Shown here piece by piece: positions 43,356 to 52,819 of a stretch of 64,000 bases of DNA (position 1 is the stretch's first letter; every line of letters begins with the position of its first letter). The notes beneath the pieces were generated by a model that ran no database searches, had not been told where the DNA came from, and saw only the letters and a program-made list of their open reading frames with translations. The DNA comes from an uncultured Ruminococcus sp. (GTDB lineage Bacteria; Bacillota; Clostridia; Oscillospirales; Ruminococcaceae). The translations under genes and the position numbers were made by a program. Where the stretch lies: NCBI GenBank assembly GCA_947169885.1, contig CAMVRM010000002.1, positions 1-64,000 of the forward strand. The letters are read 5' to 3'.

Positions 43356-44304
43356 TTTCACTTACTCCCAGCACATCTGCAACAGCAGCGGTTATCTTTG
43401 CCTTAACTTCTTCAAGAGTGCCCTTTATCTCGCAGCCTGCGGCTCTTATGTGACCGCCGCCGCCGAAACGCTTGCAGAACTCCGAAGCGTCCACCTCGTC
43501 AGTTGTGCGGACACTCAGTTTGAACACCTGTTCGCTGCGCTGCTTGATGGTTATGCCGATAACAACACCCTCAACCGAGAGCGGCAGCTGTGCAAGTCCG
43601 TCAAACTCCGCAGGGTCTGCGCCGCTTTCTTCCATAAGCTTTGTGGTCATGGTTATCATGGAGCATTTTCCGTCAAAGTAGAACTCCATATCCTTTGCCA
43701 TAAGCTGCTCAACTTTAAGCCTTGCACGGCTTTTCAGCTCGAACATACGGCGGTTTACCATAACAAAATCAAAGCTGTACTGCATGAGCCGGGCGGCAGC
43801 CATGTGGGTCTTTGGAGTAGTGTTGCCGAACTTGAAACAGCCTGTGTCGGTGGCAATGCCCGTGTAAAGGCACATAGCCTCATGGTCTGTCAGCTTTATG
43901 CCGCATTCGGCTGCAAAGTAAAAGATGACCTCAGCCGCCGCCGAAGCGGAAGCATCAAGAACTGTGTGCTTTGCGAAGTATTTGTTCGAGATGTGGTGGT
44001 CGATGCAAACGTCCACCTTGCCTGCGTACTGCGCAAGTCCCGAACCGAAAAGCTGTTCATCGGCGATGTCGACCGCAACAACTGTTTCAGGCTCAAAATC
44101 CTGCACATAGTATCCCTGATAGAGAAAATCATATCTCGGTGGGAAAGGCTCGGTGTTGACAACGTTTGCCTGCTTGCCCATGTTCCTCAGTATGCTGCAA
44201 AGCCCGAAACCGCTGCCGACTGCATCACCGTCAGGGCTTCTGTGGGTGAGTATGACATACTTGTCATGTGACTTTAAAAAGTCGAAAAGTTCTGAAAAAT
44301 TCAC
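43348..44304 (-). CDS. nrnA: DHH/DHHA1 phosphoesterase, NrnA-type oligoribonuclease / pAp phosphatase
   Basis: 318 residues. The DHH motifs are complete: THRSPDGDAVGS, VAVDIADEQLF, CIDHHISN and the DHHA1 end GGGHIRAAGCEI. The enzyme degrades 2-5 nt RNA and dephosphorylates pAp. It begins three bases after rbfA and overlaps truB, so translation in this cluster is tightly coupled. Confidence 0.94.
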   Translation of the reverse strand: MNFSELFDFLKSHDKYVILTHRSPDGDAVGSGFGLCSILRNMGKQANVVNTEPFPPRYDFLYQGYYVQDFEPETVVAVDIADEQLFGSGLAQYAGKVDVCIDHHISNKYFAKHTVLDASASAAAEVIFYFAAECGIKLTDHEAMCLYTGIATDTGCFKFGNTTPKTHMAAARLMQYSFDFVMVNRRMFELKSRARLKVEQLMAKDMEFYFDGKCSMITMTTKLMEESGADPAEFDGLAQLPLSVEGVVIGITIKQRSEQVFKLSVRTTDEVDASEFCKRFGGGGHIRAAGCEIKGTLEEVKAKITAAVADVLGVSENG

Positions 44305-44307
44305 GAA

Positions 44308-44703
44308 TTACTCCTCATCTGTTACGTCAGTCTCGCTTGCCTGACGTTCATCAAGTTCCTTGCCGATCTTTTTCAGCTTGTCGAATATCCTCTGTGAACT
44401 TTCGCCCGAATTGTCTGCGATGAATTTAAGTTCGGGGCATTTTCTCAGCCCGAGGACATTTGATATTTCACGCTTTATGATGCCTGTTGCAGAGGTCAGC
44501 CCCTTAACAGCATCGGCAGTCTGCTTTTCGCCGCCGAAGCCCGAGATATAAACCTTGCAGTAGCTGCCGTCATGTGACACCTCGCAGCGTGTTACCGTGA
44601 GCTGTTCGCCGCCGCCGATGCGTGGGTCTTTCAGCTCTCTCATTTTTGCGAATACTATACGGCGGATGTCCTCCGCCATTCTTCCTGCTTTGTAGCTTGG
44701 CAT
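44308..44703 (-). CDS. rbfA: Ribosome-binding factor A
   Basis: 131 residues. The KH-like fold is evident from RMAEDIRRIVFAKMRELKDPRI, DGSYCKVYISG and RKCPELKFIADNSGE. It assists 16S rRNA 5'-end maturation and cold adaptation. In most Firmicutes rbfA follows infB directly; here a lipoprotein gene separates them. The C-terminal tail is acidic (SETDVTDEE). Confidence 0.95.
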   Translation of the reverse strand: MPSYKAGRMAEDIRRIVFAKMRELKDPRIGGGEQLTVTRCEVSHDGSYCKVYISGFGGEKQTADAVKGLTSATGIIKREISNVLGLRKCPELKFIADNSGESSQRIFDKLKKIGKELDERQASETDVTDEE

Positions 44704-44717
44704 CTGGTTCTCCTTTT

Positions 44718-45602
44718 TTATTGTGGATAGTGCTTTTCACAGCTCATGTCACCGTCAGTGAACGTGGCTGAATAGCTTTCTGCTTTTCCGTCTTTGACAA
44801 CAACTGTACAGCTGAACTCGTCGATTTGGCTGATATATTCCTCGACCTGCGTACTGCCGTAACCCAGTTCCGAAAATTTACGCATCATAGTTTCAACATT
44901 CGTCATGAATCCACTGCCGTCACCCGATGAATAAGTTCCGTCAGCAAGTTCCCGATCAAATGTCAGCCCGAATTCCTGATCTGCGGAATCGGGAGCCTGA
45001 TAACAGCTTGTGACATAACGCAGAACAAGTTCAAGTGTTGTGTAATAGATATTTGTGTATTCATCGAACTTTATCCGCAGGAAGTCGGCGGCTTTTCTGC
45101 CGTCAAGATACCTGCAAATATCGTCTATCCTGTATTCACCGTCGGAATATTTCACAGCCATGAAGCATTCGACGGGTTCGGGCTGAGAGTCACGTTCGAT
45201 CGTGAGCCTGAGAACTGACAGTTTGTTTCCGTTTTTGTCGGTCACAACTGCACGGTCATCGTGGAATGTAAGCCTGTTATGCTCGATATTCTCGCCGTCA
45301 GCAAGCGTATCATAGCCGTAATATTCGGTCAGAGACTCACTGCAAAGAGCGCTCATTTTTGAATACTCGCCCTTGTCCGCAAGTTCAAAGAACTGTTTTA
45401 CGGTCTCCTGCGCCGCCGAGAGCATCTCCTCATCTGAGGGCAAACTTTCATCTGACTGCGAAAGGGAAGCGGTGCTGTCGGGCGTACTCACTTCCGAACT
45501 GCTGACCTCACCGCATGAGGACAGGCAAAGCAATGCTATGACTGCCGCTGAAACTATCTTTCCCCGAAAACCGCAAAGGCTATCCTTGTTAAAACTGTAC
45601 AT
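44718..45602 (-). CDS. Predicted lipoprotein inserted between infB and rbfA
   Basis: 294 residues from ATG 45602, preceded by AAGGAT; the frame extends to 45635 without a ribosome site. The lipobox LLCLSSC places the lipidated Cys at residue 30. A Ser/Thr/Glu-rich linker (about 35-60) precedes a body of mixed alpha/beta type (ETVKQFFELADKGEYSKM), which could be an NTF2- or DUF-type cystatin-like domain (EYFYGYD, FMAVKYSDGEYRID). The function is unknown. It is in the same direction and close to rbfA (14 bases), so it may share the infB transcript. Confidence 0.8.
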   Translation of the reverse strand: MYSFNKDSLCGFRGKIVSAAVIALLCLSSCGEVSSSEVSTPDSTASLSQSDESLPSDEEMLSAAQETVKQFFELADKGEYSKMSALCSESLTEYYGYDTLADGENIEHNRLTFHDDRAVVTDKNGNKLSVLRLTIERDSQPEPVECFMAVKYSDGEYRIDDICRYLDGRKAADFLRIKFDEYTNIYYTTLELVLRYVTSCYQAPDSADQEFGLTFDRELADGTYSSGDGSGFMTNVETMMRKFSELGYGSTQVEEYISQIDEFSCTVVVKDGKAESYSATFTDGDMSCEKHYPQ

Positions 45603-45748
45603 TTTGCTATCCTTATAAAAAATGTTCATCCGCAATCAAAACGGCATATAAGGTGAGGGCAAGCCCCCACCGAAAAATGCCTGCGGACTATCCTGAAAAA
45701 ACTATTGATAAACTCAAAGAAAATATCTCTTATCTGTTATCTGTGATC

Positions 45749-48388
45749 TTAGTCACGATATTCTTCCTTGATGTAAGCCTCGAAGATGTCGCCCTCCTTG
45801 AAGTCGGAGAACTTTTCAAGAGTGATACCGCACTCAAAGCCCTCTGCAACTTCCTTTGCATCGTCCTTGAAGCGTTTGAGGCTGGACATCTTGTCATCAG
45901 CGATGATTATACCGTCACGTACTACGCGGATAAGATCGTTCCTGCCGACTTTGCCCTGCTGAACGTATGCGCCTGCAACTGCGCCGACACCTGTGATCTT
46001 GTATACCTGACGAACTTCGATGCGTGCAGTGTCGACTTCACGTACCTTGGGAGCGAGCATACCTTTCATGGCTGTCTCGATCTCCTCGATAGCGTCATAG
46101 ATTATGCGGTAAAGACGAATGTCAACGCCGTTCTGCTCTGCGCTTTCCTTTGCAACAGGATCGGGACGAACGTTGAAGCCGACGATTATCGCATTTGAAG
46201 CGTTAGCAAGCATAACATCGCTCTCGCTGACAGCACCGACTGCACCGTGGATAACTCTTACACGAACTTCATCATTCGAGAGTTTCTCCAAGCTTTGACG
46301 AACGGCTTCCACCGAACCCTGAACGTCCGCCTTGACGATGATAGGCAGTTCTTTCATCTCGCCCTCGGTTATCTGACTGAACAGGTTGTCGAGCGTTACC
46401 TTTGTGTAGCGGCTGAACTGTTCTTCCTTAGCCTGCTGTTTGCGCTGTTCAACAAGTTCTCTTGCAAGCTTTTCGTCCGAAACTGCGTTGAACTGGTCGC
46501 CTGCGCCGGGAACTTCCGCAAGACCTGTGATCTCAACAGGTGTGGAGGGTCCTGCCTTGTCGATAGAACGTCCCTTGTCGTTGGTCATGGTACGCACTCT
46601 GCCGACAGCTGTTCCTGCAATGATTATGTCGCCCTTGTGCAGTGTGCCCTCCTGAACGAGAAGCGTTGCAACAGGACCCTTGCCCTTGTCAAGTCTTGCT
46701 TCGATAACAGCACCCTTTGCAAGCTTGTCGGGGTTTGCTTTAAGTTCCTGAACGTCAGCAACGAGCAGGATACTTTCCAGCAGGTCTTCGATGCCCTCGC
46801 CCGTCTTAGCAGAAACGGGAACGCAGATAACATCGCCGCCCCATTCTTCAACAACAAGTTCATGCTCGGTCAGCTGCTGCTTGATGCGCTCGGGGTCAGC
46901 GCCCTCTTTGTCCATTTTGTTTATCGCAACGATGACCTGAACGCCTGCTGCCTTTGCGTGGTTTATAGATTCGATAGTCTGGGGCATGATACCGTCATCA
47001 GCCGCAACAACAAGTACTGCGATGTCGGTGATGTTAGCACCTCTTGCTCTCATGGAAGTGAAAGCTTCATGTCCCGGCGTGTCTAAGAAAGTTATCTTGC
47101 GGTTGTCGTGATATACCTGATAAGCACCTATGTGCTGAGTGATACCGCCTGCTTCGCCGTCAGCGATGTGAGCGTTTCTTATCCTGTCGAGGATAGAAGT
47201 CTTACCGTGGTCAACGTGACCCATGACAACAACAACAGGGCAGCGCTCTTTCAGGCTTTCGGGAGCGTCCTCTTCCTCAGAGATAAGTCTTTCTTCAATT
47301 GTAACGATAACTTCATGCTCGACCTTTGCACCGAATTCCTCCGCAACGAGCGAAGCGGTGTCAAAGTCGATAGTCTCGTTGAGCGAAGCCATAACGCCCA
47401 GCATCATGAGTTTCTTGATGACCTCGGAAGCGGTGACTTTAAGGCGTGAAGCAAGTTCACTTACCACGATCTCGTTGGGGATCATGACTTTCAGCTGCTG
47501 TTTTCTTGCTCTTTCAAGCTCTAAGCGGCGGAGTTTTTCCTGCTCAGTCTCTTTCTTGTGCGAGAATCTGTCCTTTTTGTGCTGCTGGGACTTCTGGTTT
47601 ATCTTCTGCTTCTTTGTAACATTGTCATGCTTTTTGCCGCCGCCCTGCTTTGCGTCAGCCATGTTGTCGTACTTCTCGTTATACTTGTCAAGTTCGATGT
47701 AGCTGCCACGGGTGTCGACAGTGTGATAGCTGTCCTGTTTCTTGGTGCTTTCGGAAACGGTGTAGCCGCTCTCGTCCGAACTGCTCTTGCCGATAAGAGT
47801 TTTCTTCTCGCCGTGTTCCTGCTTTTTAGCCTTCTGCTTTTCGGGCTTCTTGGACTTGTTCTCGGGTTTAGGCTCGGGCTTTGTCTCCTGCTTAGGCTCG
47901 GGTTTTGTCTCCTGCTTAGGCTCGGGCTTTGTCTCGGGAACGGGCTTGGGAGCTTCTGCCTTTACTTCGGCAGGCTTTTCCTCCTGCTTTACAGGTTCGG
48001 ACTTTTTCTCCTCAACAGGTTTCTTTTCTTCCTGCTTAGGCTTATCCTGCTTTGCAGGCTCATTCTTGACAGGTTTCTCAGCCTTGACAGCTTTTTCGGT
48101 CTTGTCGGACTTCTTTTCGTGCTTTTTAGTCTCCTTAGCAGGCTCAGCCGCTTTTTCGGCAGGCTTTTCGGGAGCAACTTTGTTTGCGAAATAATCGTTA
48201 AAGTCCTTTACCTGATTCTGCTGGGTGAAGTATTCCATAACATAGCCTACTTCCTCGGGAGTAAGCGTTGAGCCTGATTTCTTAGGCTCTGCGTTGAGAT
48301 CCTTGAGACACTCGATGATGTTTGCAGGATCGGTCTGTATGTCCTTTGCAAGCTCTGTGAGCTTGATCTTTATAGTCTTTGGTTTCAT
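45749..48388 (-). CDS. infB: Translation initiation factor IF-2
   Basis: 879 residues. The C-terminal 500 residues are the canonical GTPase and C1/C2 domains: [21 protein letters not shown]. The N-terminal 300 residues are highly charged and repetitive: Lys/Glu/Pro-rich with the eight-residue unit KPEPKQET two and a half times (about 47871-47945) and KKxxK stretches. Two IF2_N motifs are present ([17 protein letters not shown] and [17 protein letters not shown]). ATG 48388 follows AAGGAGG. It delivers initiator tRNA to the 30S subunit. Confidence 0.97.
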   Translation of the reverse strand: MKPKTIKIKLTELAKDIQTDPANIIECLKDLNAEPKKSGSTLTPEEVGYVMEYFTQQNQVKDFNDYFANKVAPEKPAEKAAEPAKETKKHEKKSDKTEKAVKAEKPVKNEPAKQDKPKQEEKKPVEEKKSEPVKQEEKPAEVKAEAPKPVPETKPEPKQETKPEPKQETKPEPKPENKSKKPEKQKAKKQEHGEKKTLIGKSSSDESGYTVSESTKKQDSYHTVDTRGSYIELDKYNEKYDNMADAKQGGGKKHDNVTKKQKINQKSQQHKKDRFSHKKETEQEKLRRLELERARKQQLKVMIPNEIVVSELASRLKVTASEVIKKLMMLGVMASLNETIDFDTASLVAEEFGAKVEHEVIVTIEERLISEEEDAPESLKERCPVVVVMGHVDHGKTSILDRIRNAHIADGEAGGITQHIGAYQVYHDNRKITFLDTPGHEAFTSMRARGANITDIAVLVVAADDGIMPQTIESINHAKAAGVQVIVAINKMDKEGADPERIKQQLTEHELVVEEWGGDVICVPVSAKTGEGIEDLLESILLVADVQELKANPDKLAKGAVIEARLDKGKGPVATLLVQEGTLHKGDIIIAGTAVGRVRTMTNDKGRSIDKAGPSTPVEITGLAEVPGAGDQFNAVSDEKLARELVEQRKQQAKEEQFSRYTKVTLDNLFSQITEGEMKELPIIVKADVQGSVEAVRQSLEKLSNDEVRVRVIHGAVGAVSESDVMLANASNAIIVGFNVRPDPVAKESAEQNGVDIRLYRIIYDAIEEIETAMKGMLAPKVREVDTARIEVRQVYKITGVGAVAGAYVQQGKVGRNDLIRVVRDGIIIADDKMSSLKRFKDDAKEVAEGFECGITLEKFSDFKEGDIFEAYIKEEYRD

Positions 48389-48403
48389 AGGCAGCCTCCT
48401 TAT

Positions 48404-48739
48404 TTACTGGTCAAAAAACTCGTCTATGTCGGCAGAAACGTTTTCAGCGCCTTTTGCAAGGCTTTTTGCAAACCCTGCGTCAGTAACTGCGATGATCCCC
48501 GTGACCTTGCCGACCGCAGCCCCTATCTGCTGCATAGTCATGCCGAGCCTATAAACGGGCACGCCGTTTTTTGCGCCGCAGTAGCGCATCTCTTTCAGCG
48601 ACTTTGCCGAAAGATCGCTTGCGGTGAACACTCCCTTAGCCTCGCCTATGTCGCAGGCAGACTTTGCAGTGTCCATGCCGAGTTTCATCTTGCCTGCCTT
48701 GCGGCAGATGCTCATAAGTCCCGAACGGTCATTGGTCAT
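48404..48739 (-). CDS. ylxQ: L7Ae/L30e-family RNA-binding protein YlxQ
   Basis: 111 residues from ATG 48739 (MTNDRSGLMSICRKAGKM); it overlaps the end of rnpM by 11 bases. The alpha-beta-alpha sandwich and RNA loop (GAKNGVPVYRLGMTMQQIGAAVGK) are those of the L7Ae/YlxQ family that binds kink-turn RNA. Fourth in the conserved rimP-nusA-rnpM-ylxQ-infB order. Confidence 0.92.
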   Translation of the reverse strand: MTNDRSGLMSICRKAGKMKLGMDTAKSACDIGEAKGVFTASDLSAKSLKEMRYCGAKNGVPVYRLGMTMQQIGAAVGKVTGIIAVTDAGFAKSLAKGAENVSADIDEFFDQ

Positions 48740-48998
48740 TTTCAAGTTCACGCTCCATTCCGTCATAGATGTCGCCGCTTATCATGCAGGAAAAAGCGTG
48801 CTCGAAACGCTTTGCTTTTCTTGCTGCACGAAAACACTCTGTACTGCGGCATATATATGCGCCCCGTCCCGACTTCTTTCCTGTCAGGTCAAGAGAGATC
48901 TCGCCATCAGCGCTTTTTACCACTCTGATAAGTTCACGCTTAGGTTTCATCTCGCCGCACCCGAGACACATTCTCATGGGTATTTTTTTCTGCTTCAT
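48729..48998 (-). CDS. rnpM: YlxR/RnpM family RNase P modulator
   Basis: 89 residues. The YlxR fold is recognised by RMCLGCGEMKPKRELIRVVK, GKKSGRGAYICRS and ECFRAARKAKRFEHAF. In Bacillus the protein binds and tunes RNase P. It starts at the nusA stop (TAATG overlap). Confidence 0.94.
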   Translation of the reverse strand: MKQKKIPMRMCLGCGEMKPKRELIRVVKSADGEISLDLTGKKSGRGAYICRSTECFRAARKAKRFEHAFSCMISGDIYDGMERELENDQ

Positions 48999-50215
48999 TA
49001 TTCCTCGCTGTTCTCCGCAGCGTCAGTCACAGCTTCTGCGGTCTCGGGAGCAGTCTCGGCAGCTGTTTCTTCTGCGGCAGTTTCAGCAACAGCAGCAGCT
49101 TCCTCTGCTTCGGCAGCTTCTTCGGCAGTCTCCTCAGCGGCTTGCGACTCCTGCTGCATTTTCAGTTCGTTTGCCTGAACATCCGACATGATGTCGATCT
49201 TGAAGCCTGTAAGTCCTGCCGCAAGCTTTGCGTTCTGACCCTTGTTGCCGATAGCGAGCGACAGCTGATTTGCGGGAACTACCACCTTGCACTCGGGAGC
49301 TTCGCCTTCCTTAGTAACAGTAACGCTGATGACCTGTGCAGGTGCAAGAGCCTTTGCGATGAATTCCTCGGGATCGTCACTGTAATGGATAATGTCGATC
49401 TTCTCGCCGTTTAGTTCCGAAACAACTGCTGAAATTCTTGACTTTCTGGGTCCTATGCAAGCGCCTATCGCATCAACGTTCGGGTCTTTGCTTCTTACCG
49501 CAAGCTTTGAACGTGAGCCTGCAACTCTCGATATACCCATTATCTCAACGATGCCGTCATGTATTTCGGGCACTTCATTCTCGAACAGTCTCTTGACTAA
49601 GTTCTTGTGAGTTCTCGAAATTTTCAGCGAAGGCTTCTTGTCGGCGTTTGCGATGCCGACAACGTATACTTTTATAAGGTCGCCGGGGGTGAGTATCTCG
49701 CCGGGTATCTGCTCCTTGTGAACAAGATATATCTCGCTCTTGTCCATGCTGAGAAGTGCATTTCCCGTTCTGCCCTCGATGCGCTCTACCCTTGCTGTAA
49801 CACAGTCATATACCTTGTCATTGAACTGCTCGATTATGCGCTCTCTTTCGTGGTTTTTAAGTTCGTGCTTTATCTGCTGTTTTGCATTCTGGACTGCAAC
49901 TCTGCCGAATGCCGCAGGCGAAACTTCGATAAGGCACATTCCGCCAACGTGACATTTCGGGTCAATGGTGCGTGCTTCTTCGATGTTTATCTCGTTGTAA
50001 TCATCGAGCGGTTCGTCATCAACAACAAGCTTTAAGATGCCCATTTCAAAAGTTCCCGTTGTGGGGTCGATCTCGACTCTGATATTGTCACAGTTGGGGT
50101 TTTCTTTCTTGATAGCCTTGACGATGCCCTGCTTGATTATCTCTGCAAGCTGTTCGGGTGCAAGTCCGTTATCTGCACCCATATCTTTGAGTGCCGAAAA
50201 GAAATCTACGTTCAT
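48998..50215 (-). CDS. nusA: Transcription termination/antitermination factor NusA
   Basis: 405 residues. The N-terminal RNA polymerase-binding domain (MNVDFFSALKDM) is followed by S1 (GRTGNALLSMDKSEIYL) and two KH domains (RKSRISAVVSELNGEKIDII; AIGNKGQNAKLAAGLTG). A 50-residue Ala/Glu-rich tail (EEAAEAEEAAAVAE) extends beyond the Bacillus length and may be disordered. Read on the same transcript as rimP, 92 bases downstream. Confidence 0.96.
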   Translation of the reverse strand: MNVDFFSALKDMGADNGLAPEQLAEIIKQGIVKAIKKENPNCDNIRVEIDPTTGTFEMGILKLVVDDEPLDDYNEINIEEARTIDPKCHVGGMCLIEVSPAAFGRVAVQNAKQQIKHELKNHERERIIEQFNDKVYDCVTARVERIEGRTGNALLSMDKSEIYLVHKEQIPGEILTPGDLIKVYVVGIANADKKPSLKISRTHKNLVKRLFENEVPEIHDGIVEIMGISRVAGSRSKLAVRSKDPNVDAIGACIGPRKSRISAVVSELNGEKIDIIHYSDDPEEFIAKALAPAQVISVTVTKEGEAPECKVVVPANQLSLAIGNKGQNAKLAAGLTGFKIDIMSDVQANELKMQQESQAAEETAEEAAEAEEAAAVAETAAEETAAETAPETAEAVTDAAENSEE

Positions 50216-50307
50216 TTTTTTTGACCGATCCTTTCTGTTGATCCGTGTCCTTTCTGACCTCGGATCATTGTTTTTAGTATAAGCTGCGTATCAAACGCTT
50301 TTTGCTG

Positions 50308-50790
50308 TCAGAATAAGTCCTGATCGTCGTTTAAGTTGACCGACGAACATTCTTTATAGAGAAAATCTGCCGTTTCAGTCGGCTTGCCCTCGTCATCCAC
50401 CTCGAATGCGAGCGTGAATCCCTCAGCGGTGCAGCCTGCGAGCAGTCCCATGAATTCCTTCACGCCGTCTCTCGCCTTGTAAAGCTTTATGCGCACCTCA
50501 TCGCCCTCGCATACCTCGAAGTGTTCGGGACGTGTCAGCTTTCTGCCAAGCCCGGGGCTTCCTGCTTCAAAGATGTAGTTCTGTGTGATGAAGTCCTCAG
50601 CGTCAAGCACCTCGTTGTACTCCCGTGAGAATTCCTCGCAGATATTCATGTCGATGCCGCCGTCACGGTCAATGAATATCCTCAGATACCACAGCGCTCC
50701 CTCTTTCTCGAAGCGAACGTCCCACAGATACAGCCCGAGCTTTTCGCATATCGGTTCGGCGAGCTGTCTTGCCTTTTCGACTGTGTTCAT
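50308..50790 (-). CDS. rimP: Ribosome maturation factor RimP
   Basis: 160 residues. Typical motifs are GLYLWDVRFEKEGALWYLRIFID, SREYNEVLDAEDFI and EAGSPGLGRKL. It helps assemble the 30S subunit. First gene of the translation cluster; ATG after AAGGAGG. Confidence 0.95.
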   Translation of the reverse strand: MNTVEKARQLAEPICEKLGLYLWDVRFEKEGALWYLRIFIDRDGGIDMNICEEFSREYNEVLDAEDFITQNYIFEAGSPGLGRKLTRPEHFEVCEGDEVRIKLYKARDGVKEFMGLLAGCTAEGFTLAFEVDDEGKPTETADFLYKECSSVNLNDDQDLF

Positions 50791-50860
50791 TCTCTGTCCT
50801 CCTTATAGAAAATCAAAAGACCGGTCTTTCGATCGGTCCTTTCTTTGAGATATTGTGGTT

Positions 50861-50889
50861 ATTATACCACAAAATCACAGCAATTTCAA
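50861..50889 (-). promoter_or_regulatory. Sigma-A promoter of the rimP-nusA-infB cluster
   Basis: Minus strand: TTGAAA (50884-50889), 17-base spacer, TATAAT (50861-50866). A leader of about 65 bases contains the partial inverted repeat GACCGATC.../GACCGGTC (about 50817-50840). Confidence 0.75.
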
Positions 50890-50947
50890 GTCCCCGAGCG
50901 AAATTTTCAGCGTTTTAGATGAATAATCAATTAACTGCGAGTAAATT

Positions 50948-51892
50948 TTATTGATCTTCTGTCTTTTTGCCGCTCTTTGCCTGTGATTTTGTTGCCTCCA
51001 TGATGTCGTAAAGCTGCTGCTTGAACTCATTGGAGGGGGTGAAATGTTTGTCATCGCTCCAGTTTCCTGACGGAGTGACCGCTTCGGCAGGAGTGATCTG
51101 CTTTTCGAGCATAGCCTTGATGTATGCCCTGTGTTCCTTATATTCGTTCTCTGAAAGGTTGGTAGCGCTGTTGGCGCTGATCTTTCCATAGATCGTGTCA
51201 AGGCTTGCGGATGTCATCTCTACCTGATCGAAAGCGTTGTTGACAAGCTCGGTGAGTGCAAGTCCCAGAAACTCCGTGTTGCCCTGTCTGCCCGATGAGA
51301 AAACAGGTGACTGGAGAATAAGCCTTATCTGCTTGCCCGAAAGCGCAACAGGCTTGTTGGGACGCATCGAAACATCGTTGTCGCCCTTTTGGTCGATGTA
51401 GTAAAGTTCTTCCTCGGGAGCGTAGGTGAAGCCGCCCACGATGTCGCAGATGTCCTCAAAGGAACTGTTGGAGATAGTTGCATAATAGTCGGTGCTTATG
51501 CCGAAAGTGTTGTTGACAGCCGTCTGGAGTTTTCTTATGCCGCCGTCAGCATAAACTTCACGGAAGTTCTTGCCGCCGTCAACGGAACTTACCGTATATG
51601 AAGATATGGGCACTATGATGATCCTTGACTGCTCGGGGCATATCCTCAGCACGAACAGGTCGGCAAGGGTGTCCTGAGCGTTCACTCTTGCATATAATGT
51701 GTTGTATGAGTCGATATAGGTGTCGGAAACGTCCGCATCCAAATTATGCCCTGTCGAGAGCTTCTCAACGATCGTCTTTGCAAAAAGTCCGAATACTCCG
51801 AGGAATATCAGCAGTGTGGTAAAATAGATAAGTGCCACGGGTGCCTGCGAACGTTTTTTCTTCTTCTTTGTTTTATTTGCCGTTAAAGCCAT
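50948..51892 (-). CDS. Divergent LytR-CpsA-Psr (LCP)-like membrane protein
   Basis: 314 residues. A Lys-rich cytoplasmic head and one membrane helix (about 18-40) lead to an LCP-type domain: DLFVLRICPEQSRIIIVPISSYT, GGIRKLQTAVNNTFGI and YATISNSSFEDICDIVGGFTY. LCP enzymes attach wall teichoic acid or capsule to peptidoglycan. The arginine-rich active-site motifs of classic LCP proteins (such as DSRNVDT-like and RSRK) are not evident here, so activity is doubtful. It starts four bases after the SLOG gene and probably forms an operon with it. Confidence 0.7.
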   Translation of the reverse strand: MALTANKTKKKKKRSQAPVALIYFTTLLIFLGVFGLFAKTIVEKLSTGHNLDADVSDTYIDSYNTLYARVNAQDTLADLFVLRICPEQSRIIIVPISSYTVSSVDGGKNFREVYADGGIRKLQTAVNNTFGISTDYYATISNSSFEDICDIVGGFTYAPEEELYYIDQKGDNDVSMRPNKPVALSGKQIRLILQSPVFSSGRQGNTEFLGLALTELVNNAFDQVEMTSASLDTIYGKISANSATNLSENEYKEHRAYIKAMLEKQITPAEAVTPSGNWSDDKHFTPSNEFKQQLYDIMEATKSQAKSGKKTEDQ

Positions 51893-51896
51893 TTCT

Positions 51897-52505
51897 CTAT
51901 CCTTGTCCTTTCAGCGCTTCTTCTATCTGATATTTATAGATCACATTAGTTTGCAGCTCAGCTTTTTTTGCCATATTTATTGTCTGAGCTGTTCCCGAAC
52001 CGTGATTTTCGGGGCTGTCCATGTAAGCGATAAGCGAAGATGAGCAGTTCACCATGAACTGGTTTCTCACACGGTAGCACTTCGGGGAATATTTCCCGAA
52101 AAACACCACCGAAACATAAGCATTCTGCGCAGCCTGCTGATAGATCATAAGTTCCTTCTGAGTTTTCATCTCTCTTGCCTGATCCTTGTATGGAACGGCG
52201 CAGATAAGCTGCATCTCTTTTGAAATATCGGGAGTGTTGAGAAGTATATCGGCGGCAAGAATATCAAAACCGCTCGACATTCCGGTCACGAAATGATCTA
52301 TACCTTGTTCCAGCTGCCGCCTGATATGCTGTTCGGTCATCTTTCTTAACATGAGCATAGAGGGGCTTGATTCCTTGCCGCTGTCGGGAAGTTCTTTTCT
52401 CCTGTGACCTGTGAAGCAGCAGGTCCTGTATCTGCCGATATTTCTCAGCTGAATAGGTATCTCATCACTGCCGTGTGCATCTATCACGTTGGGGATCTTG
52501 TTCAT
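51897..52505 (-). CDS. SLOG/DUF1273 (YpsA-like) nucleotide-binding protein
   Basis: 202 residues. The SLOG Rossmann fold is read from YRTCCFTGHRRKELP, DHFVTGMSSGFDILAADILL and VVFFGKYSPKCYRVRNQFMV. YpsA in Bacillus affects cell division and sporulation; others may bind NAD or ADP-ribose. The short N-terminal extension is not part of the fold. Confidence 0.85.
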   Translation of the reverse strand: MNKIPNVIDAHGSDEIPIQLRNIGRYRTCCFTGHRRKELPDSGKESSPSMLMLRKMTEQHIRRQLEQGIDHFVTGMSSGFDILAADILLNTPDISKEMQLICAVPYKDQAREMKTQKELMIYQQAAQNAYVSVVFFGKYSPKCYRVRNQFMVNCSSSLIAYMDSPENHGSGTAQTINMAKKAELQTNVIYKYQIEEALKGQG

Positions 52506-52819
52506 CTGTGATTCACCTCATGGCATTACTCATATTATTATAGCACATTCTTCCGCACATTTCAATAGCTAAACAAAATTTTTTTTTGCTGTGAGCTGTG
52601 TCGGGACAAACTGAACGGAAAATATATTGTTGACAATAAATAGTAAGCTATGCCTAACATACAGTAAAAAAAAGCTGTATCTGTTCTTTTTTGTGTGCAT
52701 ATCTTATTATAATATCATTGCATTGCTTTCAACAATGGTATTGACAATTATTGAGTTTTATAGTATAATTAAAAAGTACTTTTTTAATTTTTTTGTTTCA
52801 TGAAAACGAAGGAGGACTC
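52506..52819. other. Divergent intergenic region upstream of serine acetyltransferase
   Basis: 314 very AT-rich bases. The promoter at 52741-52769 is the only supported element; no T-box, S-box or other riboswitch fold was seen. Confidence 0.6.
52741..52769 (+). promoter_or_regulatory. Sigma-A promoter of the serine acetyltransferase gene
   Basis: TTGACA (52741-52746), 17-base spacer, TATAAT (52764-52769): full consensus. Confidence 0.88.

Noticed and set aside
47871..47945. Short direct repeats as a CRISPR or minisatellite
   Set aside because: They are in-frame KPEPKQET codons in the flexible part of infB, with no spacers.
52506..52819. T-box or S-box riboswitch before serine acetyltransferase
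   Set aside because: No T-box sequence, specifier stem or S-box core is present, and the promoter lies only about 50 bases before the gene.
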